DNA of 64,000 bases from Amycolatopsis rubida (GTDB taxonomy: Bacteria > Actinomycetota > Actinomycetes > Mycobacteriales > Pseudonocardiaceae), in the NCBI RefSeq assembly GCF_900115345.1, contig NZ_FOWC01000008.1:186001-250000 (forward strand), read 5' to 3'. Below, piece after piece: positions 8,254 through 16,802 of the stretch; position 1 is the stretch's first letter; each line of letters opens with the position of its first letter. The position numbers and the translations under genes are program-made. The notes under the pieces are model-generated. The model ran no database searches. It was not told the DNA's origin and worked only from the letters and a program-made list of their open reading frames with translations.

Positions 8254-8442
8254 GGGGGAACCCTGAGGGAATCAGATTCCCTGAGAGGGTGTTTCGAAAC
8301 CCGGTGGCGTGGTCGGGCGTTAGCTGTGATACCGGGGCGGCGTGGCGTTTATCGGGCGGTTGTGTGCAAGCTGCCGTGTAACACACGGATTCAGCGACTG
8401 ACCACGCGGGTTTCGAAACACTCTCTCAGGGTTCCCCTCACG
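8249..8442. repeat. Long imperfect inverted-repeat element
   Basis: The left arm starts at CGTGAGGGG (8249, containing the stop codon of the preceding gene). The right arm ends at the reverse complement, CCCCTCACG (8442). Both arms share GTGAGGGGAACCCTGAG, then GTGTTTCGAAACCCG, then a degenerate CGTGGTC stretch. The left arm has an extra 17-nt piece containing the small palindrome GGAATCAGATTCC. The element sits between the 3' ends of two convergent reading frames, so it may act as a two-way terminator. A related palindrome occurs at 12660-12696. Confidence 0.7.
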
Positions 8443-8446
8443 ACCG

Positions 8447-9066
8447 GCTCGCACGCGGAGCGTGCGGTCTCGGGTTGGAGGGCGAATTCCGTTCCGAGCG
8501 GCGGCAGTTCCGCTCCGGCCTGCAGCGCTGCGGCGTGTTCCGGGCCAGTGGGGTCCATGACGGGGTTCGTGTTGTTCAGGTGTGTGTGGGCCCAGCGGGT
8601 GGTGCCTGGGTGGTTGGTGAGTGTCGGCAGCGTCGTGGTGATCGGCGTGTGGCCCATCGCCTGCCGGTCGCGGTCGTGAATTCGCTGCCGTGGTAGAAGG
8701 TGCCGTCCAGCAGGACGAGGCTCGCGCCGCCCGCGAACTCGTCGAAGGCGGCGGCCAGGTGCGCAGGCAAGGCGCGTGGACGAGCGTGCTGCCGGGGGTC
8801 GTGGATGGGGAGGGAAGTGATCACCAGGCCGTCGAGGGTGGTTTCGGTGGAGGGGTGCCAGGTCCAGTCGTGGTACTCGCCGATGATGGAGCGGGCGGGG
8901 AAGTGGTCGGTCAGCGCGTGCAGAGCGGCAGCCGGGGCGTGGACGGTGAGCGCCGTCGCCTCGCGGAGCATGAGCAGGCCGAGGGTGTGGTCCAGTTCGG
9001 CGTCGGTGAGCAGGGACGTCTCTGGTGGAACGGATGGCTGCCCCCATGCCGGTGCGCGAGGCCCTG
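8447..9066 (-). pseudogene. pqqB: pqqB-like metallo-beta-lactamase-fold gene remnant
   Basis: Reading the minus strand gives PqqB-type text in two frames. One frame holds LLTDAELDHTLGLLMLREAT, HDWTWHP and LLDGTFYHGSEFT. The other holds AMGHTPITTTLPTL, then WAHTHLNNTNPVMDPTGPE, matching the conserved PqqB C-terminus. A one-base shift near 8660 separates them, and roughly the first 70 residues are missing, so the gene is not functional as written. PqqB belongs to the pathway for the cofactor pyrroloquinoline quinone. A pqqA-like remnant lies just upstream on the same strand, which supports the assignment. Confidence 0.6.
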
Positions 9067-9082
9067 GTGAATTCCACCCGGC

Positions 9083-9250
9083 TCATCGGGTGCACAGTGG
9101 ACATTCGCGTACTCCGGGATTCTCGCTCAGCGGTACCGTTTTCGGGAACGGACGGGACCGCGGCGGACCGGCCCGGTCCGGCGGGTCATTCCTCGGCGTT
9201 TCGTACTCGACGAAGCCGGGCACGGTCCAGATCTCGACGGGTTCGGGCAT
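9083..9250 (-). pseudogene. pqqA: pqqA-like precursor peptide gene, broken
   Basis: The ATG at 9250 has GAGGAAAG about 10 nt upstream. The peptide begins MPEPVEIWTVPGFVEYETP, the usual opening of actinobacterial PqqA (W-x-x-P-x-F-x-E). The expected continuation with the cross-linked Glu and Tyr (E-V-T-x-Y) is absent and the frame runs on through unrelated sequence (RNDPPDRAGPP). A short CPLC near the end recalls the N-terminal Cys motif of PqqB, so a deletion may have joined the two genes. Assignment rests on a short motif plus context. Confidence 0.45.
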
Positions 9251-9481
9251 GGGGAACTCGCTTTCCTCGGGTGGCGCACCGGTGAGCGGGGCAGTCTTCC
9301 CGCCCCGACCGCCGTGACCCTCAACGCGCAAAGGCGGCCGGTCGCCAGAGGCGCGCCGAGTTCCCGCTCAGTTTGTAAAGATTCCTTCCGATGGCGCAGC
9401 GAGTGATCGCCCCGGGGAGCCGGACGCCGGTTGTCCGCCCGACAGAAACCTTGCGGGGGTGCGGAAACCTCCGGACGCCGC

Positions 9482-9511
9482 TTGACATCGGGACCGCGGG
9501 CGGCCGAATAA
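9482..9511 (+). promoter_or_regulatory. Candidate housekeeping promoter for the GH2 gene
   Basis: A perfect TTGACA (9482-9487), 18-nt spacer and GAATAA (9506-9511) lie about 50 nt before the GTG at 9560. The rest of 9251-9559 shows no gene. Confidence 0.5.
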
Positions 9512-9559
9512 TAGGGTTCAGGCGCGGTTGACAACGATGTCAGAGGCTATGGGGGCGAC

Positions 9560-12340
9560 GTGACCCAGGTGAATCGCAGGCGGTTTCTGTCCGGCGGTAT
9601 TGCGGTCGCGGGCGGTGGTGTGCTCGGTGCGTTCGGGGTTTCCGGCGCCGCCGAGGCAGCCCCCGGCGCACGTCCGACTCAGGTCGGCGGCGGCGAGATC
9701 GGCAGCGGCTGGACCTTTGTCGCGGCCGACGGCACGGCTGCGGACGGGAGTGTGCTGGCCAGCGCGGAGAACGTCGCTGGGCTCAAGCCCGCCGTGGTCC
9801 CGGGGACGTCGCTGACGAGCATGATCGCCAACGGCGAGTATCCCGATCCGTTGTACGGCCACATCGTGACGGACACCGTTCCGGACAGCCTCAAGGACAC
9901 CGGCTACTGGTACCGGGTCGCGTTCCGGGTGCCGAGGCTGGTTCCGGGGCAGCGGTTCTGGCTGCAGTTCGACGGGATCAACTACCTCGGGACCGTGTGG
10001 CTCAACGGGACCAGGGCCGGCACGGTCGAGGGCGCGTTCAAGCGCGCGGTCTTCGAGGTCACCGACATCGTGGCCAAGGCGGACGGGGTGGCTTGGCTGG
10101 CGGTGCTGGTCGGGAAACTCGATTACACCGATCCGCCCGCGTTGCCGAGTTACGCCAGCGGGGTGACGCGGGGCGGGCGCAACGGCGGTCCGACCGGGAT
10201 CACGCTGAAGAACGGGCCGACGTTCTTCTGCACCGCTGGGTGGGACTGGCTGCCTACCGTTCCGGACCGGGATCTGGGGATCTGGCAGCCGGTCACCTGG
10301 CGTACCACGGGGCCGGTCCGGGTGGCTGACGTGCAGGTCACTTCGACGCTGTCGCAGGATTTGCGGACCGCCGAGGTCTCGGTCACGCTCGCCCTGGACA
10401 GTGCTGCCGCGGAATCCGTCGTGGTGACGGGGTCCCTCGACGGGCGGCCGTTCCGGCGGACGGTCGGTGTTCCCGCTGGGGTGTCGTCGGTGAAGTTGAC
10501 GTCGAAGGAGATCGCCTGTCTGCGGGTGGACCGGCCGAAGCTGTGGTGGCCCAACGGGTATGGGGAGCCGTACCGGTATCGGCTGGCTGTCGGGGCCGGG
10601 ACCGGCGGCCAGGTCCACGACGAGCGGACGGTGGACTTCGGGATCCGGCGGATCGAGTACACGACGCCGATGCGGTCGCCGTCCGGGGCGGTGAGCCAGT
10701 GCCTGGCCATTACCGTCAACAATCAGCCGATTCTGGTGATGGGCGGGAACTGGGGGCTGGACGAGGCGCTGAAGCGGATTCCCCGGGAGCGGTTGCGGGC
10801 GCAGGTCCGGTTGCATCGGGACGCCAATCTCAATGTGATCCGCAATTGGAACGGGCAGAGCAGTACCGAGGACTTCTTCGCCGCCTGCGACGAGTACGGC
10901 ATCCTGGTCTGGCAGGACTTCTTCTGCTCGACCGAAGGACCGCCCGCGGAGAACATCGCGCGGGATCTCGCCAACATCCGCGATTGCATCGTGCGGTTCC
11001 GCAATCATCCGTCGATCTTGCTGTGGTGCGGCGGGAACGAGGGGCCGCCGCCGCAGCCGTTGATCGACGGGCTGGACGCGCTGGTCGCCGAACTGGATCC
11101 GCAGCGGGTGGTGCTGACCAGTTCCGCCGGGGACACCGGGGCGAATCCGGTCGACGGGTACCGGTCCGGCGGGCCGTATCACTGGGTGCCGCCCGCTCAG
11201 CATTTCTCTCTGAATGACGGTACGCAGTGGCCGCCGTTCCATAACGAGGTCGGATCCTATTCGATTCCTACGCTGGAGTTCATGCGGAAGATGCTTCCGG
11301 AGGCTTCGTGGGAGCGGCCGGATGATTTCTGGGCTGATCGGGACGTGAACGGCAACGGCGGCAACGGGGGTGGTGCGGGGTATCTTCGGCTGACGGGCGA
11401 GCGGTACGGCGAGGTGCGGAATCTCGCGGATTTCGCACGTAAGTCGCAGTTGATGAATTACGAGTGCATCAGGGCGATTTACGAGGCTCCGGCGGCTCAT
11501 ATGCGGAGTGCGGGGCCTTATCCGCGCACGGGGGTCATCATGTGGATGACCAATCCCGCGCAGCCTAGTTTTGTGTGGCAGATGTACAGCCATGATTTGG
11601 AGGCGCATTCGTCGTTCTACGCGGTTCAGCATGCTTGCCGGCGGGTGAATGTGGTGCTGGATGCGCGGAGTTTCGAGGTGATTGTGGCGAATCATTCGCG
11701 GGCGATGGTGCGGGGGAGCGTTGAAGCCGCGTTCTACGGGCTGGACGGTGCGGAATTCGCCAGTGCCTCGATGCGGGTGGGCGGAGTGCCCGGTTCTGAT
11801 CGTGCTGTGGCCGGGAGTGTCGCTTCGCAGGTCGGTGGCGCGCCGTCGGAGATCGCTTTTGTCCGGCTGGTGCTCAGGGATTCGCGTGGCTCGGAGGTGG
11901 TGCGGAGTTTTTACTGGGTGGAGAGTCCTGGCCGGGAGGCTGGGTTCTCCGGTTTGGACGGGATGCCCGGGGCGGCCGTTTCGGTGATCGCCGGAGTTTC
12001 GCGGGGGCGGGACGGGGCCGAGGTGGCGGTGGACGTGCGGAATATCGGCGAGTCCGTGGCGTTGATGCTGCACTTGCAGGTGTATGACGTGCGGACGGGG
12101 GAGCGGGTTCTCCCTGCGACGTTCAGTGACAATTATCTGAATCTGGTCGGCGGGGAAGGGACGAGTGTCCGGGTTCGGCTGGACGAGGGGCAGGTTCGGC
12201 GGCATCCGCGGGTCGGGGTTCGGGTGGATGGGTGGAAGCTTGATCAGGGGGCGTCCCGGGTGCGGGGGCGGGGGGTGGAGGTGACGTTCAATCGGGACGC
12301 GCTGGATGTGCGTCCGGTGGTTCGGACGTTTGGGGGGTGA
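9560..12340 (+). CDS. Secreted glycoside hydrolase family 2 (exo-beta-glucosaminidase/beta-mannosidase-like)
   Basis: A 926-residue protein with a twin-arginine signal (NRRRFLSGG, cleavage near AEAAPG). The sugar-binding jelly-roll part contains GYWYRVAFRVPRL and LQFDGINYLGTVWLNG. The immunoglobulin-like linker ends with KLWWPNGYGEPYRY. The TIM barrel carries the acid/base in GGNEGPPPQ (Glu494) and the nucleophile in FHNEVGS (Glu563). Their 69-residue spacing is close to that of characterised CsxA-type exo-beta-D-glucosaminidases. That subgroup usually has S-D-E rather than N-E at the acid/base, so a beta-mannosidase-like activity is equally possible. It would cut terminal sugars from chitosan or mannose-rich oligosaccharides outside the cell. 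The 3' half uses more G/T-ending codons than its neighbours. Confidence 0.85.
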   Translation: MTQVNRRRFLSGGIAVAGGGVLGAFGVSGAAEAAPGARPTQVGGGEIGSGWTFVAADGTAADGSVLASAENVAGLKPAVVPGTSLTSMIANGEYPDPLYGHIVTDTVPDSLKDTGYWYRVAFRVPRLVPGQRFWLQFDGINYLGTVWLNGTRAGTVEGAFKRAVFEVTDIVAKADGVAWLAVLVGKLDYTDPPALPSYASGVTRGGRNGGPTGITLKNGPTFFCTAGWDWLPTVPDRDLGIWQPVTWRTTGPVRVADVQVTSTLSQDLRTAEVSVTLALDSAAAESVVVTGSLDGRPFRRTVGVPAGVSSVKLTSKEIACLRVDRPKLWWPNGYGEPYRYRLAVGAGTGGQVHDERTVDFGIRRIEYTTPMRSPSGAVSQCLAITVNNQPILVMGGNWGLDEALKRIPRERLRAQVRLHRDANLNVIRNWNGQSSTEDFFAACDEYGILVWQDFFCSTEGPPAENIARDLANIRDCIVRFRNHPSILLWCGGNEGPPPQPLIDGLDALVAELDPQRVVLTSSAGDTGANPVDGYRSGGPYHWVPPAQHFSLNDGTQWPPFHNEVGSYSIPTLEFMRKMLPEASWERPDDFWADRDVNGNGGNGGGAGYLRLTGERYGEVRNLADFARKSQLMNYECIRAIYEAPAAHMRSAGPYPRTGVIMWMTNPAQPSFVWQMYSHDLEAHSSFYAVQHACRRVNVVLDARSFEVIVANHSRAMVRGSVEAAFYGLDGAEFASASMRVGGVPGSDRAVAGSVASQVGGAPSEIAFVRLVLRDSRGSEVVRSFYWVESPGREAGFSGLDGMPGAAVSVIAGVSRGRDGAEVAVDVRNIGESVALMLHLQVYDVRTGERVLPATFSDNYLNLVGGEGTSVRVRLDEGQVRRHPRVGVRVDGWKLDQGASRVRGRGVEVTFNRDALDVRPVVRTFGG

Positions 12341-12414
12341 GGGGTGGCTCGTCGCCTGGGGGCGACATCGCTTGTGGGGGTTGCGTGGGGCACCCCGAAG
12401 CTTGAGTGTGCTGA

Positions 12415-12471
12415 CGGTTCGGGGGTGCTTGTCAAGGCGGGAAAGATGCCTTGACAAGCACCCCCGAACCG
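12415..12471. terminator. Perfect 24-bp inverted repeat, terminator-like
   Basis: Arms 12415-12438 and 12448-12471 are exact reverse complements around the loop GGGAAAGAT; the inner part reads CTTGTCAAGGC/GCCTTGACAAG. There is no T-run, as is common for actinobacterial terminators. It follows the GH2 gene by 74 bp. Confidence 0.55.
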
Positions 12472-12659
12472 CAGGGAGGCTTCGTATCGGGGTTGGGGGA
12501 GGGCTGGGCGCCTCGATGGGTGGGTGCGTTGGCTGCGGTGGGTGTGCGGGGGTTCTCGTGCGCGGAGCGTGCTGGTGGCGGTGGGGATTCGCGGGGTGCG
12601 GGTGGCGCCCCGATGCGACATTGGGGCGCATCGCGGGCTGCGGCGGACCGGTGGAGGGT

Positions 12660-12696
12660 CGTGAGGGAATCAGAGTCAATGAGGGTGGCCCTCACG
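12660..12696. repeat. Short palindromic repeat related to the 8.3-kb element
   Basis: CGTGAGGG (12660-12667) and CCCTCACG (12689-12696) flank GAATCAG, matching the GAGGGAATCAGA core inside the left arm of the element at 8249-8442. Confidence 0.55.
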
Positions 12697-12889
12697 GACC
12701 TCGGGCGGGGGCGGGGCGGTGGGTGATCGTCCAGTGTGGACGGTCGGAGGGAGGGCGGGTTGCCGTGTTCGCGGGACTGGCGGATGATGGGCGGCCAGTC
12801 CCCGTCCTGTTCCACCGCAGCCCCGGAGGCACGCGATCGCCGGCAACGCCGCCGAACCCGGGCGCACGGTCCTGAGCCGCGCGTTCGCG

Positions 12890-13591
12890 GTGCTGGATTC
12901 CTTCCTGTCCGGCCGGCCCGAGCAGACTCACGGCGAGATCACCCGGGCGACCGGGCTCGCGCCTGCCACGGTGCATCGGCTGCTGGCCGAACTGACCGGC
13001 TGGGGCGCGTTGGAGCGCACCGGCAGAGGCCGGTACCGGATCGGGCTCCGGCTGTGGCAGCTCGGGGCGCAGGCGCCGGGCGGGCGCGAGCTGCGGGACG
13101 TCGCGTTGCCGTTTCTGCAGGATCTGCTGCAGGTGACGCACGAGGTCGTCCACCTGGTCGTGCTGGACGGGGACCGGGCGCTGTATCTGGAAAAGCTTGA
13201 GGCGCATCCGGATGTCGTGGTGACCTCGCGGGTCGGACTGCGGCTTCCGCTGCACGCGGCGGGACCGGGCAAGGTGCTGCTCGCGCACGCGCCGCCGGAA
13301 TGCCTTGAGAAGATTCTGTCCGGCGGGCTGGAGCGCAGGGCCAGCGGGACGATCACGGATCCCGCGCGGCTGCGGCAGGTGCTGGCGGAGGTCCGGCTGC
13401 AAGGGTTCTGCATCTCCCGCAACGAGATGACCGAGGGCGCGTCGTCGGTCGCGGCTCCGGTGCGCGGGCCCGGCGATCAGGTCGTGGCGGCGATTTCCGT
13501 GGTGGTGCCCAGTTGCACGCCGAATCTGTCTCCGCTCGTGCCGGTGGTGCGGATGGCCGCGCTGGGGGTCACGCGGGCATTGCAAGGCTGA
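12890..13591 (+). CDS. IclR-family transcriptional regulator
   Basis: At least 233 residues: an N-terminal winged helix (EITRATGLAPATVHRLLAEL, then GRGRYRIGLRLWQLG) and a C-terminal IclR effector domain (LHAAGPGKVLLAHAPPE, FCISRNEMTEGASSVAAPV). The GTG at 12890 is the first standard start, but it would cut the first helix of the DNA-binding domain. The frame stays open upstream and reads RTVLSRAFAVLDSFL, and GGAGG at 12825-12829 lies 6 nt before an in-frame ATC at 12836, so the true start may be non-canonical. IclR proteins commonly control aromatic-acid operons, and the next three genes look like one. Confidence 0.85.
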   Translation: MLDSFLSGRPEQTHGEITRATGLAPATVHRLLAELTGWGALERTGRGRYRIGLRLWQLGAQAPGGRELRDVALPFLQDLLQVTHEVVHLVVLDGDRALYLEKLEAHPDVVVTSRVGLRLPLHAAGPGKVLLAHAPPECLEKILSGGLERRASGTITDPARLRQVLAEVRLQGFCISRNEMTEGASSVAAPVRGPGDQVVAAISVVVPSCTPNLSPLVPVVRMAALGVTRALQG

Positions 13592-13686
13592 GGAACTTTT
13601 CCGCTGAGTGGAAGAGGGGCTGGGCGGCCGGGGATCGGGCAGGGAGACTCCGGACCGCCCGTTGCCGCGCTGCCGAGGAGAAGTCC

Positions 13687-15303
13687 GTGAGTCCTGCCCC
13701 GACCGTTCGCGACGCCGCGTTCGACGTGCTGCGCCGGTTCGGCGCCACGACGGTGTTCGCCAATCCAGGGTCGACCGAGATCGCGCTGCTCACCGACCTG
13801 CCCGACGACCTCGAGTTCGTGCTGGCGCTGCACGAGGGTTCGGTGGTCGGCATGGCGACCGGCTGGGCACTCGCGAACGACCGGCCCGCGGTCGCGATCC
13901 TGCACACCACCGCGGGGCTCGGGAACGCGGTCGGCGCGCTCGCGACCGCGCGGGTGAACCGCGCGCCGCTGGTCGTCCTCGTCGGGCAGCAGGACCGCCG
14001 CCACCTCGCGCTGGAGCCGTTCCTCACCGGCCACCGGCTCGACGACCTCGCCCGGCCCACGCCGGTGTGGATCGCGGAACCGCCGCGTCCGCAGGACGTT
14101 CCGGGCGCGCTCGCCCGCGCCTGGCACGAGGCCCGCGAACACCGCGGCCCGGCGCTGGTGATCGTGCCGATGGACGACTGGTCGGAGCCGGCGGCCACGG
14201 ACGAGCCGCTGCCCGCCCCGGCCGCGCTGCTCCGCGCGAACGCCGCCGAGCCCGCGGTGCTGGTCGAGCTGGCGAAATTCCTGGGCACGGCAAGCAATCC
14301 GGTGCTGGTGGTGGGCGCCGGGGCCGACGACGCCGAATCGTGGCGCGGGCTGACCGCGCTGGCCGAGACGCTCGCGTGCCCGGTGTGGCAGGAGGCGTTC
14401 GGCGCCCGCGCCGGATTCCCGCAGGACCACCCGCAGTTCGCCGGACATCTGCCGCCGGGCCGGGAAGAGCTGCGGAAAGCGTTGTCCGGGCACGACGCGG
14501 TGCTCTCGGTCGGCGCACCGGTTTTCCGCCAGTACCCGCGGGAACCTGGGCAGCTGACCGAGCCCGGCACGCGCGTCGCGGTGGTCACCGACGATCCGGA
14601 CGAGGCGCACCGCAGCCCGGCCGATCTCGCGGTGCTGGCGAAGCCGTCGGCGGTGTGCGGTCCGCTGGCGGAGCTGATTCCGGCGCTGGAGCCGGGCGGG
14701 GGAAAGATCGGCCGGACGGTCGAGTTGCCCGCGGCGCCGGAGGAGGGCGCGCCGCTCGGGCCGGAGCATGTGTTCGGTCTGCTCGCGCGCCAGCTGCCCA
14801 AGGACACGGTGCTGGTCGAGGAATCGCCGTCGAGCCGCCCGTTGCTGCACGCGCTCGTGCCGGCGCGCGAACCGCTCGGGTTCCTCAGCGCGGCCATGGG
14901 CGGGCTGGGCTTCGGCATTCCGGCGGCGATCGGGTTGCGGATGGGCGGGCTCAAACGTCCGGTGGTGGCGGTGATCGGGGACGGCTCGTCGCTGTACTCG
15001 ATCCAGTCGCTGTGGAGCGCCGCGCATTACAGCGTCGGCGTCCTCGTGATCGTGTTGTCCAACGGCGGCTACGCGATCATGGACAAACTCGCCGTGCGGC
15101 ACGGCGAACGCACGGCCATGGGCGGGAAAGCGCCGTGGCCCGGATTCGACGAGGTCAGCGTGAGCGGGCTCGCGAAATCGCTCGGCTGCCCGGCGCGGCG
15201 CGCGGAAACCTACGAAGAACTGGAGTCGGTGTTGAACGAAGTGCTGCCGACGTTGGCCGCGCGCACGGAGCCGCTGGTGCTGGAAGTGGCGGTGAGGGCA
15301 TGA
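13687..15303 (+). CDS. mdlC: Benzoylformate-decarboxylase-like ThDP enzyme
   Basis: A 538-residue ThDP-dependent decarboxylase. It has FANPGSTEIALLTDL, the cofactor-activating Glu50 in LALHEGSVVGMATGWA, LHTTAGLGNAVGAL (its His corresponds to the catalytic His70 of benzoylformate decarboxylase), GQQDRRHL, and the ThDP/Mg site IGDGSSLYSIQSLW with N-G-G-Y downstream. These favour benzoylformate decarboxylase over acetolactate synthase. The enzyme converts phenylglyoxylate to benzaldehyde and CO2. GTG start at 13687 with GAGGAG 6-7 nt upstream. The 3' end overlaps the aldehyde dehydrogenase start (ATGA), so translation is coupled. A related 2-oxo acid as substrate is possible. Confidence 0.85.
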   Translation: MSPAPTVRDAAFDVLRRFGATTVFANPGSTEIALLTDLPDDLEFVLALHEGSVVGMATGWALANDRPAVAILHTTAGLGNAVGALATARVNRAPLVVLVGQQDRRHLALEPFLTGHRLDDLARPTPVWIAEPPRPQDVPGALARAWHEAREHRGPALVIVPMDDWSEPAATDEPLPAPAALLRANAAEPAVLVELAKFLGTASNPVLVVGAGADDAESWRGLTALAETLACPVWQEAFGARAGFPQDHPQFAGHLPPGREELRKALSGHDAVLSVGAPVFRQYPREPGQLTEPGTRVAVVTDDPDEAHRSPADLAVLAKPSAVCGPLAELIPALEPGGGKIGRTVELPAAPEEGAPLGPEHVFGLLARQLPKDTVLVEESPSSRPLLHALVPAREPLGFLSAAMGGLGFGIPAAIGLRMGGLKRPVVAVIGDGSSLYSIQSLWSAAHYSVGVLVIVLSNGGYAIMDKLAVRHGERTAMGGKAPWPGFDEVSVSGLAKSLGCPARRAETYEELESVLNEVLPTLAARTEPLVLEVAVRA

Positions 15304-16760
15304 CGCTGCTCGGAACCGGATGGCAGGGCCGGATCTTCTCCGGCGGCTGGATCCCCGGCGCGGGCGGAGAATACGACGCGGTCGAGCCTGCCACTGGGGC
15401 GACGCTCGCTCGGGTCGGCGCGGCGGCTCCGGAAGATGTCGCCAGTGCGGCCGCCGCTGCGCAGGAAGCGCAGCGGGCGTGGGCCGCTCTGCCCTACGAC
15501 CAGCGGGCGCGGGTGTTGCGTCGCGCGGCGCGGCTTTTCGAGGACCACGGCGACGAGATCGACGAGTGGCTCATCCGGGAATCCGGTGCTACGCGGGGGT
15601 TCGCGCAGTTCCAGACCCGCGCGGTCGCGGCCGAGGAATGCCACGAAGCCGCGGCGCTCGCCGCCCATCCGTACGGGGAACTGTTGCGTTCCAGCCAGCC
15701 CCGGCTGTCGATGGCGCGCCGGGTTCCGGCCGGGGTGGTCGGGGTGATCTCGCCGTTCAACGCCCCGGTGATCCTCTCCATCCGCGCGATCGCGCCCGCC
15801 TTGGCGCTCGGCAACGCTGTTCTGGCGAAGCCCGACCCGCGCACGGCGGTGTGCGGCGGTGTCGTGCTGGCCAGGATCTTCGAGGAAGCCGGTCTGCCCG
15901 AAGGACTGTTCCACCTCTTGCCCGGCGGCGCGGAGGTCGGTGCGGCGCTGGTCGAGGACCCGCTGGTGCGCGTCATCGCGTTCACCGGTTCGACGAACGC
16001 GGGCCGCGCAATCGCCGCCGCGGCGGGGGAGCGGCTCAAGCGCGTGCATCTCGAACTCGGCGGCAACTCGGCGCTGGTCGTGCTCGCCGACGCGGACGTC
16101 GAGCAGGCCGCGTCGGTCGGCGCGTTCGGTTCGTTCAACCACTCCGGGCAGATCTGCATGGCGACCGGACGGCACCTGGTCGCGGCCGAAATCGCCGACG
16201 ACTACGCGGCCGCGCTCGCCGAGCACGCGGCCAAGCTGACCGTCGGCGACCCGGCGAACGGCGACGTCGCGCTCGGCCCGCTGATCGACGCGGGACAGCG
16301 CGACCGGGTCCACTCGGTGGTCACCGGCAGCGCGGAGGCCGGCGCGAAGATCGCCACCGGCGGCACCTACGAGGACCTGTTCTACCGCCCGACCGTGCTC
16401 ACCGACGTCCCGCTCGCCGCGCCCGCCTACGCCCAGGAGGTGTTCGGCCCGGTCGCGCCGGTCGTGCCGTTCTCCACAGTGGACGAAGCGGTGCGCCTGG
16501 CCGCTGGTACCGAGTACGGGCTGTCGCTGGGCATCCTGACCCGGGACGCCGCGCGGGGGCTGGCGCTGGCCGAGCGGATCCCGTCCGGTCTGGTGCACAT
16601 CAACGACCAGACGGTGAACGACGAAGCCCTCGCGCCGTTCGGCGGGGTGGGGGATTCGGGAACCGGCTCCCGGCACGGCGGCGCGCAGGCCAACCTGGAG
16701 GCGTTCACCGAAACCCAGTGGGTCACCGTACGCGGGGACCTTCCGCAGTACCCGTTCTGA
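15300..16760 (+). CDS. Aldehyde dehydrogenase (probable benzaldehyde dehydrogenase)
   Basis: A 486-residue NAD(P)-dependent aldehyde dehydrogenase. Landmarks in order: VVGVISPFNAPVILSIRAIA (oxyanion/NAD loop), AKPDPRT, IAFTGSTNAGRAIA, general base Glu in HLELGGNSALVV, catalytic Cys in NHSGQICMATGR, and EVFGPVAPVVPFS. The position directly after the benzoylformate-decarboxylase-like gene, with a 4-bp overlap, supports benzaldehyde as substrate and benzoate as product; that is inference from context. Confidence 0.88.
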   Translation: MTLLGTGWQGRIFSGGWIPGAGGEYDAVEPATGATLARVGAAAPEDVASAAAAAQEAQRAWAALPYDQRARVLRRAARLFEDHGDEIDEWLIRESGATRGFAQFQTRAVAAEECHEAAALAAHPYGELLRSSQPRLSMARRVPAGVVGVISPFNAPVILSIRAIAPALALGNAVLAKPDPRTAVCGGVVLARIFEEAGLPEGLFHLLPGGAEVGAALVEDPLVRVIAFTGSTNAGRAIAAAAGERLKRVHLELGGNSALVVLADADVEQAASVGAFGSFNHSGQICMATGRHLVAAEIADDYAAALAEHAAKLTVGDPANGDVALGPLIDAGQRDRVHSVVTGSAEAGAKIATGGTYEDLFYRPTVLTDVPLAAPAYAQEVFGPVAPVVPFSTVDEAVRLAAGTEYGLSLGILTRDAARGLALAERIPSGLVHINDQTVNDEALAPFGGVGDSGTGSRHGGAQANLEAFTETQWVTVRGDLPQYPF

Positions 16761-16802
16761 AAGCAATTCGGCCAGGTCCCCTCCGACGACGCAGGTGATG
16801 AC

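Larger units (their letters stand above)
12341..12835. other. Non-coding gap with two palindromes
   Basis: About 500 bp with no convincing gene. It holds the 24-bp inverted repeat at 12415-12471 and the palindrome at 12660-12696; nothing else was recognised. Confidence 0.5.

Noticed and set aside
12415..12471. Insertion-sequence terminal repeat
   Set aside because: The arms are separated by only 9 nt and enclose no gene; a hairpin explains it better.
9518..12679. Very long open frame opposite the GH2 gene
   Set aside because: Pro/Arg/His-rich composition typical of antisense frames in GC-rich DNA; the plus strand encodes a clear GH2 enzyme with signal peptide and catalytic residues.
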